From Ichthyophis bannanicus (Eukaryota > Chordata > Amphibia > Gymnophiona > Ichthyophiidae), in the NCBI GenBank assembly GCA_033557465.1, contig CM066031.1:1066070444-1066134443 (forward strand): a DNA stretch of 64,000 nucleotides. Direction: 5' to 3'. The notes under the pieces are model-generated. The model did no database searches. It was given only the letters and a program-made list of their open reading frames with translations, and had not been told where the DNA came from. A program made the translations under genes and the position numbers. Positions 42,133-53,445 of the stretch are shown in pieces. Each line of letters starts with the position of its first letter. Positions within the stretch are counted from its first letter, which is position 1.

Positions 42133-43795
42133 ATGGTTCTCAAAAGAAGTAGCTGAAAAGGTGAAGAAAAAGAGGGTGGCCTTCATAAAATACTGTACAA
42201 GAGATCACAGAGAGAGGAAGACAAGTATCAATATTTGGAAAAACTTAGAGAAGCTAGCAAAATAGTCAGGAAAACAAAGATACAAAAAGAAAAAGAAATA
42301 GCCAATGCAATAAAATGGGGGGGGGGAGACTTTTTTCAGATACGTTAGCAAGAGGAGGAAAGGCAAAAGTGGTATTGTCAGACTCAAGGGTGAAGAGTAG
42401 GAATATGTAGAAGCTGATGAGGATAAAGCAGAATTGCTAAAGAAATATTTCTCTTCTGTGTTCACAGATGAAGTTTCAGGAGCAGGACCTCAGAAAACAC
42501 CCACAAGTAGGCACGGAAGTGATGGGGATCTTGAACGATTTTCAGAAGACTGTGTTCGTGAGGAGCTAGCTAAACTAAATGTAGACATAGAGGTGGGACC
42601 AGAGGGGATATATCTGAGAATATTGAAGGAACTTGGAGACTTTCTAGCAGCTCCACTAACTAACCTTTTCATTGCTGGGATTGGTCCCAGAGGACTGGAG
42701 AAAGACACATGTGGTCCCTTTACACAAAAGCAAAAGCAAGGATGAGGTTGAAAAATACAAGCCAGTTAGTCTAACCTCTGTGGTAAGTAAATTATTGGAA
42801 ACTCTCTGCCAAAAAGGAAGTGTGAGGTTTCTGGAGTCCAGTGGATTGCAGGATCCGAGGCAACATAGGTTTACCAGAAGTAGGTCTTGTCAGACAAATC
42901 TGATTTCTTTGATTGGGTGACCAGAAAGTTGGACAAAGGAAGAGCCCTAGATGTGGTGTACTTAGTTTTCAGTAAAGCCTTTGACACCGTTCCACACAGG
43001 TGACTTATAAACAAACTGAGCACCCTAGGGATGGACCTAAAGTGACTGACTGAGTCAGATAGTGGTTGAGTGGGAAGCAACAAAGTATACAGGTAAATGG
43101 AGCTCACTCTGAGGAGGAGGAGGTTACCAGTGGTGTGCCACAGGGATCTGTCCTTGGTCCAATTCTTTTTAATATCTTTGTTAGTGATATTGCGGAAGGG
43201 CTGTCAGTTAAGGTTTGCCTCTTTGCAGATGATATCAAAATCTTCAATAGAGTAGACACACAGGAAGGGGTAGATAACATGAGGAGTGATCTAGCTAAGC
43301 TTGACGAATGGTCAAGAATTTGGCAGTTGAGATTTGATGCTAAAAAGTGCAGGGTGATGCATTTGGGCTACAAAAATCCAAGGGAGCAGTACAGTGTAGG
43401 GGGCGAAGTACTTCTGTCCATGAAAGAAGAGCGGGACCTGGACCTGGACATCATTGTTTTTGATCTTAAAGTGGCTAAACAGGTAGAAAAGGCGATGGCA
43501 AAAGCCAGAAGGATGCTTGGGTGCATAGGGAGAAGAATGGCCAGCAGAAAAAAGGAGGCATCTGTAGAAGTCTCTGGTGTGACCTCATTTGAAGTATTGT
43601 GTGCAATTCCAAAGACATCTTCAAAAGGATATAAAAAGGAAGCAGTCGATGCAGAGGGTGGCTACTAAAATGGTTAGTGGTCTTCGTTATAAAGCATATG
43701 AGGACACGTTAGAGGAAAGGCGGGATAAAGACGTTTAAATACCTCCGTGGCATAAATGCGCAAGAGGAGAGGCTCTTTCAACTGAAAGCAAGCTC
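42133..43795 (+). mobile_element. CR1 LINE, 5'-truncated, degenerate
   Basis: Coding remnants in order are [108 protein letters not shown] and KVAKQVEKAMAKARRMLGCI. Frames shift several times, so this is a pseudogene spanning late ORF2 through the thumb. The same subfamily appears at 28918, 47466, 49930, 53243 and 56950. Confidence 0.78.
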
Positions 43796-44755
43796 TGCTA
43801 CGGGGGGAAAATAGAATGAGGGTGCCGGAGCGCAGCAGGTATTAGGCACAGAGGTTGTGTGGCTGAGGCGCTGATTGAGCAGCAGTTGGAAGAGTGATAC
43901 ACAGCTATGCAAGAGACCTTGAAGTGGTGGCACCTTTGCATCAGGTCTGGAAGTGGAAAGGATTTTCTCGGCTGTGGTATTCCATTAGCCTTCGTAGTCA
44001 TAAACTGAGGCTACAGTGGCTCGAATATCGCTGGCATAAGTCCCGGTCATGGATAGATCACCAGGCCTGGAGCAAGGAAGTCTATGCTTATCAGGATGCT
44101 CTTAGGGCAGCCAAACTGGGCCCTTTTCTTGGGGCAGATTGTGAAGGCTACTAATCGTCCATGGGAGGGTTTTAGAATTATCGCTCAGTTGGTGGGTGGT
44201 CGACCTGCAGGAGGGGTGTCACCAGTGGTGCATTTAGATCAACTGGCTGGGTTCCTTTAGGAAAAGTTAGGATGTTGAAGGAGGGGTTAGTTCCGCAGGC
44301 TCAGGGCATGAGGGGCTGTGTAGTGGAGAAGGGCCTATGTTGGAGACCTTTTTATCCAATTTCAGACCATTGGATGACTCAGCTGTTGGTGGTGCTGCAG
44401 GAGACTATATCTGGTCTTGACCCTGTGCCTGTTCGATTCTTTAAGACAGTGCCGCTGCCCGTCTTTAGCACAGGGTTCTATGCCGGTCCATATGAAGGAG
44501 GCCATGGTAGCACCTGTACCAAAAAAGGCCAGAGGGGACCCTCTTGACTATAGTAACTACCAGCCAATCTCTGTTCTGCCTTTTGTGGCAAAATTGATTG
44601 AGAAGGAAGTAGTGATGCAGGTGGGAGGGTTCTTGGAGGATAACTCCCTGCTCGATGTGGGTCAGAGTAGATTTTGCCCAGGTTGCGGGGTGGAAACCCT
44701 GTTGCTGGCCTTGTTGGATCCTGTTTATGGCTGTCTTGAGCGAGGGGTTCCTATA

Positions 44756-46075
44756 CGAGGTGTGACAAAAAAGAAATGAGACTGTGCCAGCCATGCCTAT
44801 GACTCAATGCCAATTGTTGCACAACACAGTGACATATGTGGTTAGCCATCTCACCACTATTCTGCTATAATATTTTTTATTTCTCTGTCTGTTTTTCTTT
44901 TTCAGGTTTTTTTGTAGCACACTGCTCCATCGCTTTGTCACACAACTGGAGATGGCAGAAATATGGAGCAAAGAATCAGCTTGAAATTTCTGGTTAAGTT
45001 GGAGAAGGGCCCAACTGAGTGTCTCCAACTTCTCTAAAAGGCTTATGGAGAAGATGCAATGTCAAGGCCGCAAGTCTTCGAGTGGCACAAACACTTCAAG
45101 ACTGGCCGTGAGGAGGTGGAGGATGACCCCAAGTCCGGACGGCCTTCCATGACAAAGACAGCTGAGAACATTGACAGAATGAACCAGCAGGTGTGGAGTG
45201 ATCACAGATTGATGGTGTGGATGATAGCTGAGGAGCTCAGCCTGAACAGCGAGTCAGTGTGGAACATTTTGGTGCAAGAGCTGGGGATGAGGAAGGTATG
45301 CGCCAAGATGGTGCCCAAGCTTTTATCGGATGACCAGAAGGAACATTGGGTCAATGTTTGTCGAGACTTGCTAGAGAAGATCGGAGAAGATCCAGAGTTT
45401 ATTGGCCAAGTCATCACAGGAGACGAGACTTCAGTCTTCCAGTACGACCCTGAAAGCAAGAGACATAGCCTGCAGTAGAAGACTCGACTGTCACCAAGAC
45501 CCAAGAAGGTGTGCATGTCCAAATCAAGGATCAAGATCATGCAGATCGCATTCTTCAACCAGAAGGGAGTGGTCCATCATGAGTTTGTGCCTGAGGGTCA
45601 GACAGTCAACCAGCACGTCTACCGGCAGGTCCTCAATTGCATCCATGACCTTGTTCGGTGCAGCAGGCGGGCTCATTGGAGAGACAAGTCATGGCTGCTC
45701 CACCACAACAAAGCGACCGCACACACTGCACTCAAGTGTGAGGCAGTTCTTGGCCAACAAACAGATCACAGCTCTCGACCATGCTCCTTATTCCCCAGAT
45801 CTCGCATCGTGCGACTTCTCGCTCTTCCCCAGGCTGAAGACTCTGCTCAAAGAAACTCATTTCGCCTCAGTAGAAGAGATCAAGGCCACTGTGACGAAGG
45901 AGCTGAGAGACCTCAAGGAGGAGGACTTTACTGAGTGCTTCTATATGTGGCAGAAGTGAATGCAGAAGTGCATTAACTCTGGGGGGATTACTTTGAAGGG
46001 GACAATGCATAATTTATCTGTAGATTTTGTAATAAAACATTTATGGGACAGTCATTTCTTTTTTGTCACACCTCG
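44756..46075 (+). mobile_element. mariner transposon with TA duplication
   Basis: Inverted repeats: CGAGGTGTGACAAAAAAGAA at the left and, at the right, TTCTTTTTTGTCACACCTCG. TA flanks both ends (44754-44755, 46076-46077). The 1,320-bp length is typical of mariner. It splits the L2 RT between LLDPVYGCLERGVPI and the LDLS block. Confidence 0.9.
44963..46000 (+). pseudogene. mariner transposase, inactive
   Basis: ATG 44963 opens MEQRISLKFLVKLEKG. A TAA follows near 45035, then the frame continues with the helix-turn-helix RPQVFEWHKHFKTGREEVED. The first catalytic Asp is in VITGDETSVFQYDPESK. TAG at 45476-45478 is the second nonsense codon. In the second catalytic position the sequence reads LHHNKATAHTAL, where the family has HDN, so Asp is replaced by Asn. 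A frameshift near 45735 leads to the third-Asp region YSPDLASCDFSLFPRLKTLL, and TGA at 45957-45959 precedes MQKCINSGG. The gene is clearly dead. Confidence 0.85.
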
Positions 46076-46220
46076 TATTGCTGCTTTCTCCAGATTTGTC
46101 TGTTGCATTCGATTCAGTGGAGAAGCCATTGCTGCTGGATCAGTGTGCCCTTTTGAGCTTGAGCAGGGAGGTTTTACAGTGGATAGAGTTGTTTTTGTTT
46201 TTGAGTGTGCGTTGCTTTAA

Positions 46221-46338
46221 CCATTTCATGGCTGCTGTTGCTATATGGCAACCTTCAAATGTTCCCCCAGAATACTTTATTTCCAAAATAGTATTAATTG
46301 TATCTTAAGTTATGTAATCTGTCGTGGACGCGAAAGGG
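46221..46338. mobile_element. piggyBac-like MITE, TTAA sites
   Basis: TTAA lies at both edges (46217-46220, 46339-46342). The ends are CCATTTCATGGCTGC and, in reverse complement, CCCTTTCGCGTCCAC, similar to the CCCTTT-type ends of piggyBac elements. At 118 bp it has no gene. It interrupts the L2 before the YADD block. Confidence 0.6.
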
Positions 46339-47465
46339 TTAAGGTGAGGGGTGGGCCCTGGACTTCAGGATTGTGTACTTGGGATTGTGGGGTCCCTCTT
46401 TTCCCCCTTCTGTTTTAACATCTATCTTTAGCCCTTGGAAGCATTGGTACGGTACTTTGAACTGTCCTACTTTGCTTATGCGGATGATGTACAGATTTTA
46501 GCTCCACTGGATGGTGATCAGGAAGAAACCCTGGCAGTACTGAACTCCTGCCTTGAACAGGTGAATAAGTGGCTTGTCAACAGCAGGCTTGTTCTCAATG
46601 TTGGTAAGTCCGTGTTCCTTCCCATGGGAGGGGTGGAGCAGAGTGAACTCCGCCTTGCGCCAAAGATAGGGGACATGGTCATCCCTTGGATGGAAGAGTT
46701 GCACTCCCTTGGGGTGCTTCTGGAGCATACAGGAGTTGGGGACAGGCCGGTGGCACATGTGGCTTAAGCCATGTGGCACATGCTCCGGCTGGTGCACCAG
46801 GTATGGCCCTTCCTGGAGGAGCATGCTCTGAGAGGGGTCATGCAGGCGCTTGTGCAGAGCTCACTTGACTACTGTAATGCCTTGTATATGGGCCTTCTGA
46901 AGCTGGCGGTTCGTCAGCTGCCGGTGGTGCAAAACGCGGCTGTGCAGGTCTTCTGAGGCTCACAATGTACAGATCGGGCATCTCCATTGTTGCGGCAGCT
47001 TCAATAGTTGCCTGTTTGGGCGCGTTGTCGATTCAAGCTGTTAGTCATTGTCTTTTAAGCTTTGTCAGAAGGCCACCTGGATTACCTGCGCAGCATGTGG
47101 AATTGGTATGAGCCTCGGCAGGACGCTTTTTGCAGGTACCTGGTTTGGATGAGGCATGGTTGGCGCATGGGCAGGCGTGTCTTTTCTGGGTTGTGGGGGC
47201 TGAGGCCTGGAACTTGTTGCCTGCTGTTGTGTGGATGGTGGTGGGTCTGCGCACATTTAGGAAATTGCTGAAAACAACTCTATTTTCAGGGGCTTGTTAT
47301 AGTGGAGGTTTGGCATTGTTTAGTTGGGGATACTTGGAGTGGATACCAGGGGTCGGGGATTTTGCTGTGTGTTTGTAAGATTGAATGAATGTTTTTATTA
47401 TGATTGTACACCCTGTGGATTGCCTATGGCCAGACTGGGGTTATTTGTGAAAAAATGAAATGAAT

Positions 47466-47590
47466 TGAAAGGAGATAGACTCAGGAGTAATATACAGAAA
47501 CATTTATTTACAGAAAGAAAGTGGGGAATAGTCTCCCAGTGGAGGTAGTAGAGACGAGGACAGTATCTGACCTGACCCGACCCCCCCCCC
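47466..47590 (+). mobile_element. CR1 fragment
   Basis: GACTCAGGAGTAATATACAG and TTTACAGAAAGAAAGTGGGG correspond to the RLRSNIQKHLFTERK block near the CR1 C-terminus. A C-run follows near 47581. Confidence 0.6.
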
Positions 47591-47689
47591 CCAAACATAG
47601 GCAAGCTGACCACATGGCTCAGTGGATGTGCTTTGTAAAGAGCTTTGTAAAGTTCTGTTACCATGCCTGAGACACATGGATTATAAGCT

Positions 47690-48287
47690 GTAAATGCATC
47701 TGATAATTACTTTAAAAAACATAGGACCCAATTTTCAACAAAAACTGAGCTCCTAAATTTAGGTCCTAAGTTAGGCTTCTAAATTTGTGCCCTATTTTCA
47801 ACCACACTTAAGAGCCTAAATTGTCAGCTAAAAATTCAGCCTAATTTAGGATCTTAAAATGTATTCTTCTAAATTTTGGCCTGCCATTCATTTGCCTCTT
47901 TACTAAATTTTCAAAGAGACCAATTTAGGAGGATAACTCTGGAAGTTAGGAGCATAAATCCTTTGAATATGAAACCCATAGATTTATGTTTTCATATGTT
48001 ACTGAATCTTTAAGAAACACAATGAATGTGCTGCTTATTACATTGAGTAACAATTTGCCTTAGTACCATCTAGAACCATGTGAATTTTCAACTACTAAAA
48101 CAGGATCACATCAAAAGAATTTTGAGAAGCTGCACTCTACAGTTTCTCTTTTACCTGCTTATTGGGGGCATTCTAAGATTTAAAAATTCTAGGCACAATA
48201 TTTTTAAAGTCTGCAGAATTTTTCTGACACTCCTTTTAACCCTGTTCAAGTCATTTTATCCTCCCCCTTGCTTCAGGAAATGATTTA
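47690..48287. other. AT-rich interval with repeated CCTAAATT words
   Basis: Words such as CTCCTAAATTTAGG and GAGCCTAAATTG recur in both orientations at 47750-47960, suggesting a degraded palindromic DNA element. Ends could not be fixed and no gene is visible. Confidence 0.35.
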
Positions 48288-48719
48288 GGAGCCCTTTTAT
48301 TAAAGGTGTGCACTTACCACATGATTAGCAGCAATACCAACTAAGTGCAGCCTTTGTGCACTGTCAGGAGGGTGCCTAACAAGTTCCTGGCAGTTAACAC
48401 AAGATCGCGAACCCTAATGTGTGGTGCGATTAGCTTGGGTGCACCTAACACCACTCATAGAGGCCTTGTTATGTGCACTTATGCTAATTGTCACATGGCC
48501 ACTGTGCACATGGCAGCTGCCCTTACTCTAGTAGCAATGTGCTCTCCATGCTCAGTCTGCCCCTAACCTACCCACTCTTCACCCTAGTGCGTGATGGTCA
48601 ATCATCGTGCTTTTTAATGACGGGTAGCTGGCATGCTTCTGAGGCAGCATTCACCACTGCAAGATACTGCACACTAAAATGTGCATTAACTGGTTAGCAG
48701 TGTTTGGTAAAAGGGTCCC
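48288..48719. mobile_element. MITE with TA flanks
   Basis: Left end GGAGCCCTTTTATTAAAGG and right end, in reverse complement, GGGACCCTTTTACCAAA. TA lies on both sides. The interior is non-coding. The GTGTGC...TTAGCA theme resembles the MITE at 15967-16259, so they may be related. Confidence 0.5.
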
Positions 48720-49492
48720 TAAGGCTCCTATTTACTAAGCTATGTTATGGACATCACATGAATTATTTGCCAAACAAATAGCATTAACATCCAAGTTTAA
48801 CTCCCCTGTTAATATGAGATAATGCTGTAACAAAACTTGTTCAGCAAAATAAATAAAATTAATGGGTTTTTACTGCAACATGAATTAATAAATAGCTGGG
48901 AAACATGCAAATCTATGCAGATCAGCTCATTATTAAGTTAGGTTGAGGTTAATAAGACCAAATAAAGCTACTGGGAACACAATAAATGACAGAAAATGAC
49001 TATGTTTAAAGTTTAAAAATTAATATGTAAATATATGCAAATTTCTTAAAGTACAACATAATTGTCATAGATTTTTAAAAAATATGCTGTACAATTTGCA
49101 AACTCTTGCTATGATCGTGAAGGCAGATTTCAGATAGGTAGGGAGGCGGCAAGGCTTCTCAAGCAGACTTGTAGACTTTAACAGCAGAGCCATTTGACAG
49201 TGTTTGTGTCTCCCAGTAGATGGGGAAGATAGCTGGACAAATGCGAGGAACTGGAAGGAAGGCCGGGGGGGGGGGGGGGAGATGGGCAGAGGGTATGAGT
49301 TCCTTCCCCCACCCCACCCCCTTTGCTGTGCTTAAGTTGTGGTTGCAGTAGGCTGATACAGCTGGTTTTCCTCTACCCTATGCAAGTAAATGCCTGGGAG
49401 TCCCTGTTTTAGAGGTCCTCAAGTGCCTAAGGGGGGACTGACTGGCGGGAGGTAAAGTGGGAGGAAGCTCTTAACTGCTAAGCAGTAAAATG
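48720..49492. other. AT-rich interval, no gene
   Basis: No coding motif. A G-run lies at about 49266-49279. Confidence 0.45.
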
Positions 49493-49712
49493 CAATGTGT
49501 GCCTTCGAGTCAGTCCTGACTCCTGGCGACCCAGAAGCTCCTGGGTTTTCTTGGCAGTGTCACCGGAAGTAGATTGCCAGGCCTTTCCTCCGAGGCAATG
49601 GAGGGTTAAGTGACTTGCCCAAGGCCACAAGGAGTGCTAGTGGGAATCAAACCCTGGTTGCTTGGTTACCAAGCCAGTGTTCTAACCACTAGGCTACTCC
49701 TCCACTCCTAAG
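49493..49712 (-). mobile_element. CORE-type tRNA-SINE with BovB-like tail, reversed
   Basis: On the minus strand it has an A box (GGAGTAGCCTAGTGGTTAGA), a B box (GGTTTGATTCCCACTAG) and the CORE block CTTGGGCAAGTCACTTAACC. Its 3' part, GGGTCGCCAGGAGTCAGGAC with GACTCGAAGGCA, resembles the BovB terminus. Confidence 0.78.
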
Positions 49713-49929
49713 CAGTAGACAACAGTTCTTGAATTTGGAACTGAGATTTAATTGATTTCCTTTCCAAATCCACCAAAAAGGTGATCTAAAGAGCAACCAA
49801 TTGCCATATATGGAGTGATCTGAATCACTATCAGTGATGCTAGTAGCAGCCTAGAGATAGAGGGATGAAGGAGACTCACGTGGCACTTTGCCTTCAAGGA
49901 AGGGCTGGGATGTTGAAGAGGTGTCCCAC
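49713..49929. other. Unassigned spacer
   Basis: About 215 bp with no recognised feature. Confidence 0.4.
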
Positions 49930-50265
49930 CAGCTAGGGCTAGGAGTAAGTTACGTGTGGCATGCCGAGTAAGTCAGAAGACGTATCAGAAGAGAATTGAA
50001 GAGCTAAATATATATACCTTAGAGGAGAGGAGGGACAGGGTAGATATGATACAGATCTTTAAATACTTAAAGGGTATTAATGAACAAACAAATCTTTTTC
50101 AAAGAAAGGGAGGCTGTAAAAGTGAAGATAAATTTAAAAGCAACGTCAGGTAATACTTTTTCACTGAAAGAGTGGTGGATGCTTGGAATGCCCTCCTGAT
50201 GGAAGCGGTGGGGGCAAATACAGAGACAGAATTCAAAACGGCAGACCTGGTTGAGAGAGGGTGAA
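49930..50265 (+). mobile_element. CR1 C-terminal fragment
   Basis: Encodes YQKRIEELNIYTLEERRDRV, DMIQIFKYLKGINEQTNLFQ and, after a frame change, FFTERVVDAWNALL, matching 57100-57370. The CR1 3' UTR is missing; the next element begins directly. Confidence 0.7.
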
Positions 50266-50309
50266 GAATCTTCTCTCAATCGTTATCTTCCTCCTGGTTA
50301 TTCATTTTT

Positions 50310-51598
50310 GTCCACATCTCGTCGGGGTAGAAGCGGGGGGGGGGGGGTTGCGGTTATATATCGTTCCTCTCTCCCTCTCTGAGAACTTCCCACCTCTTCC
50401 TCTCTGCTCTACCCAGAATCTTTGCTTCTCCAGTTAAATTCCTCCTCCCACCCCTGCTATTTTCTTCTCATTTATGCTCCTCCCTCTCTTACCACGTCCT
50501 TGTGGGATTCTCTTCTGGCCACTATTTCTGAAGCCTCGCTTCTTTATCCTAATCTTTTGATCTTGGGAGATTTCAACGTTCATGTTGATCTACCTTCTTC
50601 AACTAGGGAACTCTCTTTTCTCACTTTTCTATCTGATATGTCCTTATGACAATTTGTCTCCTTCCCTACTCGTGTAGCAGGTCATTCCTCTGGATCTTCT
50701 TATTACCTCCAATTCTTTCTCCATCCCTCCCTCTTCTCTTTCCTCTTTGCCCCTTCCCTGGTCTGATCATTTCTGTCTTCTTTTTTCTATTCCTGTCCGG
50801 TCTCCTATGTCAGGCTCTTCAGATTTTTCCTCGATGTTCCCCAAACATGCCTCCACCTCTGGTTTCACCTCCTCTGTACCAACTCGTAAGCTCATGGCTG
50901 ATACCCTTCTTCAATTCCCTCCTTCCGCTTCCTTATTCCCTAGTAACTTTGCTTCACTTTCTGTTGATGCTCAAGCTCATCTTTGGCACTCTTCCTTGTC
51001 AGCTGCCCTCGATGGCGTTGCCCCTCTTCATTCCCAATTACCTTCCCGCCGCTGCCCCCGGCATCCCTGGTTCCATTCTGGCCTTTTCTTGCATCGGAGA
51101 TATCTTCGTCGAGCAGAACGCCTTTGGCGTAAGCATCCGTCGTCTTCTTCTCTCCTTAACCTCCGGTCCTGTCATAGCCACTACCACACCCTCCTTCACT
51201 CAGCGAAGCGTAACTATTACTCCCAGCTTATTTCTTCTTCCTCAAACTCTTCTCGGCAACTCTATACTATCTTCCGTTCTCTCACGGCATCCCATTCTAC
51301 CCTACCCCCTCTTCCCCCTCCCTCTTCTGCCTCTCCCGACCCTTCCTCCCTTGCCTCTTTCTTTGTCTCCAAGGTCCAAACCCTCCACCAGGCCTTCCCC
51401 TCCTGTCCCCCTCCCCTCTCCCCTCTAGTGGTGTCTTCCCCGCTCACTCCTCTATCTCCTTCCCCTCCTGTATCTACCTTGTCTCACTCCTGGTCCTCTT
51501 TTGAGATGATCTCCCCAGCTGCTCTTCAAACCACTTTTCTTTCCATTCGCAAAACAACCTGCCCAGCTGGAACCCTCTCTATCCCTCTCTCCTTATAG
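50310..51598 (+). pseudogene. L2-type endonuclease and linker region
   Basis: The APE-type endonuclease, which nicks target DNA for primed reverse transcription, is partly present: GGGVAVIYRSSL, CYFLLIYAPPS and LLILGDFNVHVDLPSS, with the conserved GDFN of this family. A stop follows SDMSL near 50649, and the frame changes into LPWSDHFCLLFSIP, the endonuclease end. The linker then shows RRYLRRAERLWRKH and YHTLLHSAKRNYYSQLIS, typical of the segment before RT, and SFFVSKVQTL. The 5' end of the endonuclease is truncated. Confidence 0.72.
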
Positions 51599-51639
51599 TC
51601 TCTCACTTTTCAATTCTAGTCTATCTTCTGGTTTTTTTC

Positions 51640-53065
51640 CCTACTCCTTGGAAACACGCTACTGTTCGTCCAATACTAAAATCCCGCATTTCTGACCCTA
51701 CAGTCCTTTCCAATTGGCGTCCTGTTTCTAATCTCCCTTTTCTTTCTAAATTTCTTGAGAAACTTGTCTTCCTTCAGCTTTCTGCTCACTTTGAAGCCTC
51801 TCTTGTTCTTCACCCCCGGCAGTCTGGTTTTCGTCCTGGTCATAGCACAGAGTCTATCCTTCTTTCCCTTCTCAATGAAGTGCATGCTGCTCACGATCGT
51901 GGTCTTTTCACTCTTGCTGTCTCTCTTGATCTTTCTGCAGCTTTCGATTTGGTGGATCATTGCACTCTTCTTACTCGTCTTCAAGACGCTGGCCTTTCTG
52001 GTATGGGTTTCGCTCTTTTCTCTCCTGTCGTTCTTTTTCTGTGGCAGTTGGATCCTCTTCTTCGGCTTCCACTCCTCTTTCTTGTGGTGTACCTCAGGGA
52101 TCTGTTCTTGCTCCCCTCCTCTTTAATGTTTTCCTGGCCCCTCTTGCTCTAGTAATTAAGCAATTTGGTATCTCCGCGTACTATTACGCGGATGATATTA
52201 TCCTCCTACACCATACTGATTCCCATATGCCTGATATTTCTCCCCTTGATCTCTGCCTCTCTGCTGTCGCCTCTTGGTTCACCTCTAATTTTCTCCAGGT
52301 CAACCCTGCTAAGTCTTTTGCTATCTGGTTTACCCTTGGGAGCCCTTCCCCCACCTGTGCCCCTTCTTTCTCCTCCCAGCCCATTCCTCTTGTTTCGTCT
52401 CTTAAGTATCTTGGTGTTATATTCTTGACTCTTCTCTCTCTTTCAAGGGTCACATTTCTTCAATAGTTCAGCGCTCTTTTCTCTCCCTTAAACAGCTTCG
52501 GGCTGTGCGCCCTTTTCTCTCACCCTCTGCCTTAGCTACTCTTATTCTTTCCTTGGTAATGTCCCGTCTTGATTATTGTAACGTTTCTCTAGCTGGCTTA
52601 CCACAATCTCAACTCTCCCATCTATAACGCGTCCAGAATGCAGCGGTTCATGTACTATCCCGTGCTTCTCGCTACGATCACGTCACTCCCCTACTTTTGC
52701 ACCATCACTGGTTACCGGTCTCGTTTCGCATACAGTACAAGATTCTCACATTTGCACACAGGGTGATTCATACAGGCACCCCTCTCTATCTTGCAGATTT
52801 TATTCATTTCCACACCCCCCATCGTTTGCTTCGTTCCATTCATGTTAACCGTATGTCCCTTCCTTCCCCTTCCCAAGCCCACCTTGAATCTACTCGTTCC
52901 TCGGCTTTTTACTTTTTGGGCCCTAGACTTTGGAATTCTCTTCCTCCTTCCCTCCGCTCAGAGCAATCCTACCCAGCCTTTAAAAAGCAACTCAAAACTC
53001 ATTTGTTTAGTCTGGCATTTGATCTCCCTTCCCCGTCCTTGTCTCCCTCTTCTTCCTCCTGTTGA
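51640..53065 (+). pseudogene. L2-type reverse transcriptase and C-terminus
   Basis: Motifs in order: [80 protein letters not shown], the catalytic SAYYYADDIILLHHTDS, LQVNPAKSFAIWF and SSLKYLGVIF, then after frame changes MSRLDYCNVSLAGLP and HHHWLPVSFRIQYKILTFAH. The last 120 residues (52697-53065) are an open frame ending FKKQLKTHLFSLAFDLPSPS. At least three frame changes (near 51960, 52110, 52440) inactivate it. Confidence 0.78.
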
Positions 53066-53242
53066 TGTTCCTTCTCTGTTGTGTCCTTTTATTCTTTGCC
53101 TCTCTTCTATCGCTTTTAAATTTTAATTGGCGTTCCTTTCCATTTCTTAACAGCCTTAATGTAATGTTATTTTAGCAATTGTAAACCACCCAGATGCCAT
53201 TGGCATGGGGCGGTATAGCAAATATTTTAATAAACATAAACA

Positions 53243-53445
53243 TAGACACAATGGATCCCTTTATAGCAAGAGGATGAAATCAAAACAAACTTAAATATCT
53301 TTTATACTTAAACAAATGAGAGGGAGCTGACCTGCACAAAGCGGCAGTTACAACTACTCTAGCCACCTTACTGGGAAGACTAGATGGACCATACTGGCCT
53401 TTATCTGCCGTCATATACTATATTACTGTGCTATGTTACTATGTG
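53243..53445 (+). mobile_element. CR1 3' end
   Basis: GATCCCTTTATAGCAAGAGG, GACTAGATGGACCATACTGG and CTTTATCTGCCGTCATATAC match the 3' end of the CR1 at 57405-57637. It directly follows the L2 tail. Confidence 0.72.

Larger units (their letters stand above)
43796..47455 (+). mobile_element. L2-type LINE with two later DNA-element insertions
   Basis: Pieces in order are YAYQDALRAAKLGPFLGA (region between endonuclease and RT), KKARGDPLDYSNYQPISVLP, FCPGCGVETLLLALLDPVYG, [mariner], LLSPDLSVAFDSVEKPLLLD, [piggyBac-like MITE], FELSYFAYADDVQILAPLDG, SSLDYCNALYMGLLKLAVRQ and a C-terminal end near 47270. Removing the two insertions restores the normal RT motif order. Several stops and frameshifts are present. 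Confidence 0.7.
50266..53242 (+). mobile_element. L2-type LINE with endonuclease, RT and 3' tail
   Basis: The longest LINE in the window. It begins inside the endonuclease (GGGVAVIYRSSL after a G-run), continues through RT, and ends with TTGTAAACCACCCAGATGCC, GGGGCGGTATAGCAAATATT and a TAAA tail. A related copy lies at 54553-56175. Confidence 0.82.

Noticed and set aside
50747..51598. A Ser/Pro-rich protein gene of 283 residues
   Set aside because: Endonuclease-end and linker motifs (LPWSDHFCLLF, AKRNYYSQL) show that it is part of an L2 LINE.
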